Of a stretch of 64,000 nt of DNA, positions 12,222 to 21,110 are shown in pieces. The stretch covers positions 63,309,066-63,373,065 of the forward strand of contig OZ026524.1 in assembly GCA_964019695.1 (NCBI GenBank), given 5' to 3'. The notes under the pieces were generated by a model, which saw only the letters and a list, made by a program, of their open reading frames with translations, was not told the DNA's origin and did not search any database. Position 1 is the first letter of the stretch, and every line of letters starts with the position of its first letter. This stretch comes from Loripinus fragilis (lineage: Eukaryota > Mollusca > Bivalvia > Lucinida > Lucinidae). The position numbers were made by a program, and so were the translations under genes.

Positions 12222-15200
12222 GGCCTTGAGCTGGCTATAGACCGCCTCCCCCCCCCCCCCCCCCCCCCAAGGGGGAATTTTGTACACTATGATTTTCTAA
12301 AACTACATTATATAAGACATAAAATAAAAGATGTTAGCCCTCTGAGAGTGGCAGCGTTAACGTGTAACATCACGTTATATACGTTACCCCCCTAAATAGC
12401 ATTAAACGTCCATGACAATGTCTCAACCATGACATGTTCTTACATATTTGCATGCTGACACAGTTTTATGAACTCCTTATAACACAGTTACTTATTTTTA
12501 GTATTAATTTTATAAATGTCTTGAGATATTACCGTTGTATACGTTACTTAGTGTTTCCTGAGTTTTTTCTGAGTATCAGTATGGTATTTATTGACCATAC
12601 ATGTATTACATCTGTCACAGAATATAGTAAATCTATAAGGCTGCTACTTTAATGATTTAAAGTTCTTTATCATGGTCGCTTAAACTTTTTTCAGGCCCAT
12701 GTTATGTATGTTACCTTCAGAAAAGCCTTAAACATTCAAGTTTATGTCTCTAACAAGCCCTGTTTATACTTATTTGCATGCTGGCACATGTTTATGCACT
12801 TCTTTTAACAAGATTTACCTATTTTAAGTATTCTATTAATAAATGCCTTGAGCTTTAACTGTTATGTGTGTTACCAAATGACACATAACTTATTCTGAGT
12901 ATCTGTATAGCAGTTGTTGACTATACATGTATAAAATCTGTCAGAGAATTTAGAAAATTTATAAGGCTGAAATAAATTGAAGTTCCTCATTAATTTATAG
13001 TGACATAAACTAATAATATAATGTGATCTATGAACCTTCGCTGTTTGCTCACATAAACAGTAGATACTATGTATTCAAACAGGAAGTTTTGAAAGACAGT
13101 CACTGTGAAAAAGCTCAGTTCTGGGCAAGGTATATGGATATAATTCAGATGGGTTTGACACTGTTTAGGGCTACAAGGAAAACAACTTTGAATTGCATGT
13201 CAGCTCTATCTGTATGCCTTGTTCCCAATGTTCATTGCAAACGATCACAACAACTACGCACAATATGTACCTGTGTAACTGATAACACTCATAAATTTGT
13301 CTGATGCACATCGCAGATGCAGAGAACTTCTCGAACAAATGGGTCTAGTGTGTCACAACCATTGTTTCCTTCCTTGAAAAATGCTTTTGACATAACTTTC
13401 AGGCAAACAATAAAGAGGTATTATAGGCTTCAGCAACTAGAACTACGCTTCGTACTACAGATTGAATGGTGTATTACTCATCACATCAGAGCTCAATGTA
13501 TTGAAACAACTCGTCAATGCACTGAAATGAAATATTCAATCTGCTCAGATGCAAATTAGAAGAGTACTAGAGGCATTTTCAGGCCTCACCAATCCTTATA
13601 GTTCTAGTTTTGAAGACAATGAACTGTACTTTTTGTCTTTCGGTGTTCCTGCTAAGCCTGGCATAGCTAAGGAGCTTATTGAGACTGATGACATTGGCAG
13701 GAAGGCTGTTGCAGACTTCATTGACTCACTTTTAGTTAAAAAAATCTGTCTTTCAAAACCCATAAAATGCTACAAGCTAATAGACATTTGAGGCTTGCGA
13801 GGTCAAGCAAGAAGAAATTGTCCAATTTACAAAACGTAAACAGCTAGATGAAAGTTTAAAGGAGCCTCTTGGGTCAGCATGACCTTCTTTCTATGGGACA
13901 TAATGTTGACCTTGAGTTGACACTGTTGTTCCTTCTGGGACCTGTACCATGGTCACTGTCATTTCCTGATAAAATTTCCATCAAAACTGACATGTCCAAA
14001 CTTCAGCATGGCTTGCAATCACACATTGAAGCAACATTAGATTGACCATGTAGTGCTGCACATAACTTTGATGTTAATGCCGTAACTACAGAGCATAATA
14101 GCTTTCCTGTCACCTTCAAGGATCTGATGGCACCAGTATTCAGCCAGGCACTAATGGCAGGGCATGTTGTGTTTTGTCACTGATACATATATACAATGTA
14201 TAAGCAGCAGTCTAATAAGTCTTACAAACGTTCTCGCAGAGGATAACCTGGGTGTTTGTTCAACAATGGTGTTTGCAACAAAAGATGCACCTTCTGAATG
14301 TCAACATTATTGGCCAGAATATGGGGGAGAGATCTACAGTAATACACTGTTTAACAAATTGTGCCACTACCAAAGTGCTGATGTGTTACATGTAGTACCA
14401 TAGAAAGGTTTTTCCTATCATACTAATAGAGAACCCCTCCCCCACTAGTTCATCAACATTCTAAGCAGGGTAAGAAAACAAATAAAGAATTGCTCTAGGC
14501 ACTCATCAGTGACATGAAGCCCTAAAATGTGCTATTTATGTAATTAAAAATAAGCTGCAGTACGACATATTTCTGAAAAAAGTACCAAGGCCATACACAT
14601 AAATTGACTATTTCAAATGGCATGAACATGAGCTTACCTCCACCCTGCTTTTCTGTCCTTAAGATGTACATACAAAGATTGAACTATTTTAAAAGTCTTT
14701 CCTATGAAAACAAGTGAGGTTTTCCAGATAGGGAAAGATGTGTGGAAAATAGATGGGAAGGAAATCGAGTACCTCTGGGTGAAAGTAAATTTGATTGTAC
14801 CCTAACAAAAGAGCCGCAGAATTATATTTCACATTTTGTGTGATATGGGGTTACCATGTTCAAAGCTCAACAACTCAAACCTTATAAAAGATAGAAACAT
14901 AATATTTGCAGTTTCCAAAAGGTACATAAACATTCTTTAATACAAAATGAGTTAATTAGCACATTCACAATAAACAAATATCAAACTACATTAGTTTCAT
15001 AAATCATTCATATAGGAATAAAGAAAAAAAAGTAACATACATAACACTTTAGGGTGCATATTTGTTTTCAAAGGTCCTTATGTGATGCAAAAAAGCTTAC
15101 TAGGATGATATAGCCAATTTGGAAATCTTACCTTATGGTTTGCACTTTTCAGCAGTCATGTCATTTACTAAAATTATCAAAGATGTTGATGGGTAATATA

Positions 15201-16631
15201 TATAATTGGCTGTTACAAGGTAATGGTGCCATTACCAGAGTGCTAGCATATTGCAAAAATCCTTGCAAGATGAATCTGATAGAGGATTAATATTGTGTAT
15301 AGGAAAATTCTTTAAACCCTTGGATAATATGCGAAGATTTGCTCTATAAGTTCTACATGATGGGTTTTCTTTGATCTTTAAAGTTGGTACTCGCCCATTG
15401 CACTGTATGTTACAAACTCTCTATGAGTATTATGTTAACTATATTTGATGTCTCTATAGAAGAAAAGAGGGTTTATGGTGGTTTATGTTTTGAGTTACTT
15501 CCTCAGCAAACGAGCCAGAGTAAAAAGAAGTACATGGACCTGTGCCAGCATGCAAATAAGTATAAGCAGGTCGTGTTGGAGACCATATCTTGAATGTTTA
15601 ATGGCATTCAGAGAGTAACGTATGTAACCTGGACTGTAAATTAGTGTAAGACACCAAAATGAATAACTTAAACTCATTTGAATAGCAGCCTTATAGATTT
15701 ACTATATTCACTTACGGATGTAATACATGTATAGTCAATAACTGCCATACTGATACTTGGAAATAACATATGAAAAACTAAGTAACATATACAACGACAA
15801 AAACTCAAGACATTTATAAAATAAATGCTAAAATTATGTAACTATGTTATAAGAATTCTTAAGCCTGTGCGAGAGCTCAAAAAAGTGTGAATATGTCATG
15901 TTGGAGACATTATAAGGAAAATTTAATCTTATTTTGCAGGTAACGTACGTAACATGGTGTTACCTGCTTACGCTGCCACTCTCAGAGAGCTAACATATTT
16001 CATTTTGTGGCTTATATAATGTAGTATCTGAAAATCACAGTGTACAAAATTCCCCCTGGGGTGGGGGGTTGGGTCTATAGCCAACGCGAGGTCTAGCGAA
16101 TTACATTTTACATTTTTGTGTGATATGGGGTACCATGTTCAACATCTTATAACTCAAACAGTATATAAGATAGAAACCTAATGCTTGTAGTTTTGAAAAG
16201 GTAAATAAAATTTCTTTAATACAATACCAAATTAATGAACATAAACTGATTCAAAAAAAAAATAGAAAAGCTATGTTAGATACATTTAATATTTAAAAGG
16301 GGGTTCAATGAAGAAATGTAACATACACTTCATTGAGGGTGACTATATTTGTTTTCAAATGTCAATATCTGTGGCCCAGTAATAGCTCACTTAGAAATAT
16401 AACCAATTTGGTAATATTACCTTATCTTTTGCACTTTTCTAAAGTCTTAAAAAGAATTTTAATTATCAAATATTTTGTAGGGTAACGTATATAACATGCT
16501 GTTACAGCTTAACGCTGCCATTGTCAGAGGGCTAACATGTTGCAAAATCCTTGCAAGACATTGGGCTTCATGAAAAATATGATCTACGAAATTCCCCCTG
16601 GGGGGAGGTAAACCATATCCAGCCAGTGGCC
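12222..16631. mobile_element. Large inverted-repeat element E2 (about 4.4 kb), related to E1
   Basis: It begins GGCC at 12222 after ATTAA and ends GGCC at 16631 before TAATTAA. Left (12247-12390) and right (15940-16090, 16482-16631) modules are inverted copies: C-run, GGGGGAATTTTGTAC, GTTAGCCCTCTGAGAG, GGCAGCGTTAA. Left side subrepeats of about 320 bp start near 12450 and 12770. Palindromes such as GTAACGTACGTAAC (15940) and GTAACGTATGTAAC (15615) are present. It carries a decayed coding region (13023-14403) and lies in the intron between exons 6 and 5. Confidence 0.7.
13023..14403 (+). pseudogene. Decayed protein gene carried by element E2
   Basis: Pieces in shifting frames read like one protein: KAQFWARYMDIIQMGLTLFR (13110-13170), RCRELLEQMGLVCH (about 13317), SGLTNPYSSSFEDNELYFLS and PAKPGIAKELIETDDIGRKA (13573-13710), LELTLLFLLGPVPWSLSFPD (about 13911-13970), and VTDTYIQCISSS (14175). 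The order and the GP-PWSL and VTD-Y motifs match a large uncharacterised protein family repeated through mollusc and cnidarian genomes. I recognise it from memory and cannot give it a function. At least five stops or frameshifts make this copy inactive. Confidence 0.55.
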
Positions 16632-16649
16632 TAATTAATGAATACTTAC

Positions 16650-16718
16650 GATTGATACATTGTGAAGCGTCCGACCAAGTTCAATGGCTTTTCGAGATAA
16701 AATCTTCATTTCATCTAC
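16650..16718 (-). CDS. DUF885-like gene, exon 5
   Basis: This 69-nt exon (23 codons, phase 0 on both sides) encodes VDEMKILSRKAIELGRTL plus five residues. It corresponds to the family stretch after the FENY--RL motif (an I-Q-I---R-G---G-T pattern). The acceptor is TCTATTTCAG and the donor GTAAGTATT. A 4.4-kb repeat element begins about 19 bp downstream of the exon end, just past the donor. Confidence 0.75.
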
Positions 16719-16767
16719 CTGAAATAGACTTCATGCGAGATAAACAGTTTTGTGTTTTAACAACAAC

Positions 16768-17126
16768 AGAATCTAGGGCGAAGATTAAGCGCTAGTAAAA
16801 TGCATTTAAGCCACCCAACCCCGGTGGCTTAGGCTGCTGTCCGTTTTAAGGCGGTGGTTCTGTTGTTGTTGATCTATTGTTTAATATACTTCCCATTGAT
16901 TGTGGGAGTTCTGTGTTTGTCTTTGTTTTGTTATGCATTACTTTGTGTCCATTCTAGTTTTGCAATCATCTTGAAGAGGAATACTCGGCTGGTTGGTTTG
17001 CTATTATTGTCTTACAGATGTATTGTTACTATACATGTTCTTGGGCTCTTCCTCACGGTGCCGCGGGTTGGTCTGCAGTGTGTGATTGTGGTACTTCCTG
17101 ATCATACTCACTTACTTTTTGGTTAA
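16768..17126 (+). repeat. Dispersed repeat X, copy 1
   Basis: AAAATGCATTTAAGCC, GCTGCTGTCCGTTTTAAGGC, TTTGTGTCCATTCTAGTTTT, GCAATCATCTTGAAG and CTTCCTGATCATACTCACTT are shared with 23486-23852 read on the other strand. It starts 50 bp upstream of exon 5. Confidence 0.7.
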
Positions 17127-17137
17127 ATAGACCACAG

Positions 17138-17204
17138 TGGCTTAATGGTAGAATGCTCGACTAAGATTGAGAGGTCCCTGGTTCGAGCCTTAACGATGTC
17201 AATT
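17138..17204 (+). tRNA. tRNA-like head
   Basis: AGTGGCTTAATGGTAGAATG (A box) and CCTGGTTCGAGCC (B box) lie about 30 bp apart, as in a tRNA. The acceptor ends do not pair. It abuts the tail of a minus-strand SINE, so a SINE head or tRNA pseudogene is more likely than a working tRNA. Confidence 0.4.
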
Positions 17205-17650
17205 TTTTTGTTTATTTCTGTTCATGCTTTACGTCCAAGTTAGCAAGTTTTCGGTCATGCCGGAACGATTTCCCGTCTTCTTGGATTTAATCTGTACTAA
17301 GCAGCGGTAATTAAAATGTCTTGCTCAAGGACATAGCACTGTGACTCTAATGAGTCTCTTACTACTATTCTGCCAGCCAAGAGTGACAGTGACGTCGTGT
17401 TTTGTTTACAATTGTTAAGTATAAAATTAACTTTTACAATTCTCTTGAGCTAACGCGAATCGACAGATCACTTGTGTATTAATCCTATCCTGTGGATAGG
17501 ATTAATACACATGTGATCTATCGATTCTAAGTCCCTTATAACTTTGTAAACAAAACATGACGTCACTGTCACTCTTGGCTGGCCCGACAGTAGCAACCAT
17601 TCACTCCCCAGTCTAACTCTCTTCCAACTGAGCCAATGCGATACGAATAG
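17205..17650 (-). mobile_element. SINE split by a palindromic MITE
   Basis: On the minus strand a tRNA-like head (GCATTGGCTCAGTTGGAAGA, about 17595-17640) is followed by the palindrome 17373-17582. The SINE core then follows (GTCCTTGAGCAAGACATTTT) and an A-rich tail near 17205. The order suggests later insertion of the palindrome into the SINE head. Confidence 0.5.
17373..17582. mobile_element. Palindromic MITE, about 210 bp, inside a SINE
   Basis: The outer arms CCAGCCAAGAGTGACAGTGA and TCACTGTCACTCTTGGCTGG pair. The centre (about 17456-17527) pairs GTGTATTAATCCTATCC with GGATAGGATTAATACAC. Confidence 0.85.
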
Positions 17651-17683
17651 AAGGCATCGTATTGCGTCCTCAGCCAAGACACT

Positions 17684-17922
17684 TGAGCCGCGGCATGAGA
17701 TTTCCAACAATTTGACATTTTGGCAAGTGTAGACTCGGATGAGCCTCTGCAGCCTCCTTTTAAGCTTAAAAACTCCAAATGGTGTTCAGTCAGTAGGTAA
17801 ACATTCATAGAATACTCAAGCGACTAGCAAAGGCTCTGATCAGACTGCGCGTATGCGCAGGCTGATCTGAGGCTTTGCTGGTCGCACATATCAAATTGTT
17901 GGAAATCTCATGCACTGGCTCA
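17684..17922 (+). mobile_element. MITE family A, copy 3
   Basis: TGAGCCGCGGCATGAGATTT to TCTCATGCACTGGCTCA, 239 bp, with the near-palindromic core CTGCGCGTATGCGCAG. Confidence 0.88.
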
Positions 17923-17999
17923 AGTCTTTATATTCACTGATTTGTACTGGTTCAACCCAGAAAAGCATCTTGATGTGACTAAATTTGTTGACTGGAAAG

Positions 18000-18700
18000 T
18001 ATCAACTAAAACCAACCAACAAACATTTCGTTAAATTATATTAATTTTGATAGAGATCACACAATATTACAACAATTTTAAATGAGGCTCAGAACGAAAG
18101 TAAGCCTGAGCATCCATAATTGTTTTCTTTGTCGAAATAAAATACAATATTTGGCTAGTTGCGATCCATGATGGTGAATTAGGGTAGCCTTCTTTTTGAT
18201 TAGCATGAGTATATAATCACGAGAAACAAATACAGTAGACTGGTATCAGTTCACTAAATACATACAATTACATTTACAATTATATTTAGCTATGAAAAAT
18301 ATCATCTTATAAACCTTCATTGTCTCTGATGGTCAAATGCGAATGTCCGGGAGCATAGACCTATTGCGAGTAAAGTTTATAAATTGCTATTAGAGAGAAT
18401 ATCAGTTTTACTAGAAAATAACACTAGAGACTGGGACCAGTCTACAAATATAGCTGCGTGATGAATTATCTTTTTCTATGCGATATGTGCTATGATCCCA
18501 TGTACTGGCTTAATTTTTCTTAAGCCTAGCAACAGTGCAGACCTAGTTCAGACGCCGAAGAATCTCCATTGTCTGCTTACAAAATTTTCAATAAAAATGT
18601 TAATTATGACAAAAAAACTCAATAGCCATTAAAACAGAAGTTGGCTGGTCCAATTGATAAGAGTAGGAAATTCCATTTGGCTAAATGGGATAAAAATCGG
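18000..18700. other. Intron sequence between exons 5 and 4, no feature
   Basis: AT-rich with no repeat I can define. GCTATGATCCCATGTACTGG at 18489 looks like a distant MITE A end. Confidence 0.5.
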
Positions 18701-18707
18701 ACTGTAC

Positions 18708-18837
18708 CTGTCTCTGTACAGCATGCAGTCGTGCGATGTAGTTTTCAAAATCGCCCCTTGTTGACGTTGAGGCAATACCTGGTCCCCCGAATAGTTGAAT
18801 TCCATCAAGAAATGTTATTGGACTGAGGGCTCCATAT
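18708..18837 (-). CDS. DUF885-like gene, exon 4
   Basis: This 130-nt exon completes the split Leu codon from exon 3 and encodes residues 113-156, including SPITFLDGIQLFGGPG and DFENYIARLHAVQRQ. These match the DUF885 blocks with FLDG/F and the DYE-Y--RL pattern. The acceptor is TTTTTATAG and the donor GTACAG; the exon ends in phase 0. Confidence 0.82.
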
Positions 18838-18945
18838 CTATAAAAAGAAAACTAGTGAATATGGCCAGGAAATGCTCTCTCCTACAGCATGGGATCAAGG
18901 ACAAACAAAACACCACCAAAAACAAAATCATCTGTTTATTAATGC

Positions 18946-19150
18946 TTTGTTTTGTTTGTTTGATTTGATTCATTACGTCCCATCAACAATCTTTCAATTA
19001 AACAGGGACGGGTTTTCCTGGGTTGGACCAGTACTAAGCTAGGATAAATGTGTCTTGCTCAAGGACCACAACGCAGTGACGCCAGTGAGGCTCGAACCCG
19101 CGGCCCTTCGGCCTCGAGTCAAGCACTCGACCACTGAGCCACTGCGCTCC
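18946..19150 (-). mobile_element. tRNA-derived SINE, full length, 14-bp TSD
   Basis: On the minus strand it starts GGAGCGCAGTGGCTCAGTGG with B box GGGTTCGAGCC, then the core with CCTTGAGCAAGACACATTTA, and ends in AAACAAACAAAAC. CTGTTTATTAATGC flanks both sides (18932-18945 and 19151-19164). Confidence 0.92.
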
Positions 19151-19170
19151 CTGTTTATTAATGCGGAGAA

Positions 19171-19446
19171 CCAGAGGGGGATGGGGGCAGGGGGTCCGGA
19201 CACCCCCCTCCCTGAAAAATTACAAAAAATTAGTTTTTTAGCAATACTAGTCCTGATCCAAAGAAAAGCAAAAGGTTACCAAGCCAGCATTCAATGTTGG
19301 GTCGTCATCTGTATGCCAGCGAAACGCCATTAAAATGGCGTTTCGCTGGTGGGCCGATAATGGCCCGGTTTTGGGGGTATTTTGATCCTATCAAGCCCTT
19401 CTGAGTATTGGACCCCCTCTCACAAAATATTCTGGATCCGCGCATG
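19171..19446 (+). repeat. Dispersed repeat G, copy 1
   Basis: It runs from CCAGAGGGGGATGGGGGCAG through GGGTCCGGAC, ACCAAGCCAGCATTC and a hairpin CCAGCGAAACGCCATT/AATGGCGTTTCGCTGG, to TTCTGGATCCGCGCATG. The family end is shared by copies at 24552, 54433 and 57690. Confidence 0.75.
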
Positions 19447-19965
19447 TTATTGTATATTGTAAATACGATGTCAATCTAATATGTTTATATAATTATACAA
19501 GATGAAATAAAACTAGCTTAAACATTCATAAACTTTATACTAAACATTGCGTTGCTTTCACTTCAGTACTTCCTGTCTCGATTTTACTGCAAATTAAGAG
19601 CAAGAAAGTACCCCCTTCACTTGTGTTATCTTATAAAGTACACTACTCGCTTTAAATGTAAAGAAAGACATCATTAAGTTGATTCAGGTTTGACATTATG
19701 TATTCACAGGCGATATACATGTAGTTTGACTTACTGTTTCATGTACGTATTGATTGGGCTTTGAAACATAATGCTACTGAATGAAATCGGTTAATTTTTT
19801 TATTGTTGTATGCATATTTATGAACAAATACGAAATGTCAACGAGTTCGGAGTTTTACAATATCATTTTATTGGAATTTATAGCGACCAAACAAGTCCAT
19901 AACAAAACTACACCTATGCTAAATAATGTAATTATGCGCACAAAATGGAAATTTTCAGATAAAAC

Positions 19966-20144
19966 CTTTCCATGCTCAACTTAGCTGAGCACGAAAATTA
20001 TCCTGTTGGCATTTAACATTTATTAGCATGATAAATACAACATCTGAGATACTTAAAGCAAGAAACTTCTTCATTTGTCAGTATTTTAGTTTTTATGAGT
20101 AGTTGAAATCTTGTGCTCAACTAGTTGAGTTAAGCATGAAAAAA
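19966..20144. mobile_element. MITE family C (ATGCTCAACT ends), copy 1
   Basis: CATGCTCAACTTAGCTGAGC at the left and AGTTGAGTTAAGCATG at the right are inverted. AACATTTATTAGCATGATAA is the shared interior block. Confidence 0.6.
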
Positions 20145-20363
20145 GGTTTTATAACATCAGTGACAGTATCCACAATCTATATTTTAGAGCAGAAATAAGA
20201 ACAGTAGTTAAGCATACCCTAGATTTATGCAAGTCTCCTTCTTATATTTCTTAAAGATATTTATCAAATATATTTCACTAGTTCTCTAGGGCTGATGTCA
20301 AGTGCTATTAAAGAGGATTGAAAACATTATATGAAATTGGCATTGGAGAATATCAGTCTATTC

Positions 20364-20897
20364 GTATTACTTGACTTTTCGCTTACTGTAAAGGCGGCAA
20401 CTTTAATATTCATATCTTGGCGTGGTTCGGCTATTTCATCTGCTAAGGAAGGGAAATCAGGTTTTATTTATAATTTGGTGCAGAGTTAATCAGCTCTTTG
20501 GGCCGCGCAAACGTGCGTGCGTTTCATGAAAATCCTAACCGTATACGCACTGAACTTACATTTATCAACCCTTACAGCGCAAAATCACAAAATGTATGTT
20601 TTGTCGTCCACTAAAATATTTGAAGCCTCACAGACAAACAGTGTGGACCCAGATCAGACTAATCTGGGTCCACAATGTTTGCCTCTATGCTTATGTTAAA
20701 TAGAGATTTTCAGATGCAGTTTTTTTGCTGGCGTTTTAAGAACTAAATAATGACTGAGGTGGTGGCAGAAGATGATACAGTTACTTTTGGATAAAACCAC
20801 GCCTCCTTTTCAGTTTTACCTATGCCTAAGGTTGACTAGTCCTTATTACGCATTCATGAGGCGCCGCCTTTACTGTAAGCGAAAAGTCAAGTAATAC
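20364..20897. mobile_element. MITE with 35-bp TIRs (534 bp)
   Basis: GTATTACTTGACTTTTCGCT then TACTGTAAAGGCGGC at the left is inverted at the right (ending 20897) with one mismatch. It encloses a hairpin at 20641-20673. It ends about 75 bp from the exon 3 donor. Confidence 0.85.
20641..20673. repeat. GACCCAGAT hairpin, family E
   Basis: TGTGGACCCAGAT and ATCTGGGTCCACA pair around a 7-nt loop. Similar hairpins are at 46586-46638, 34272-34312, 30226-30270 and 51264-51287. Confidence 0.7.
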
Positions 20898-20977
20898 CCC
20901 AGAAACACACCAAATACCAAATTGAATGTAAACTACGGTACAGGGAAATTGATTTCTAACTACAGTATGGTACTTAC

Positions 20978-21108
20978 AGGGCCCATAAATTACCATCGAG
21001 GAAGGTTTGTAGAGAGTCTGTAAGAATATCATAATTCACCCTATCTGTCTTCCCTAATCCTTGCACATCAATAGCTCTCATGCGCTGGAGAAACCCTTCC
21101 ATTTCTGT
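20978..21108 (-). CDS. DUF885-like gene, exon 3 (source exon of the tandem array)
   Basis: This 131-nt exon encodes residues 70-112 plus two bases, including GKTDRVNYDILTDSLQTF, which matches the family's INYD-L---L--F-DG region. The acceptor is TTTGTTTACAG and the donor is GTAAGTA (20977-20971). The first 85 nt plus the 12-nt acceptor are copied about 20 times upstream (21111-23385). Only this gene-proximal copy keeps the rest of the exon and the donor, so it is taken as the functional one. Confidence 0.8.
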
Positions 21109-21110
21109 CT

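Noticed and set aside
17138..17204. A functional tRNA gene
   Set aside because: A and B boxes are present, but the acceptor ends do not pair and the 3' side runs into a SINE tail.
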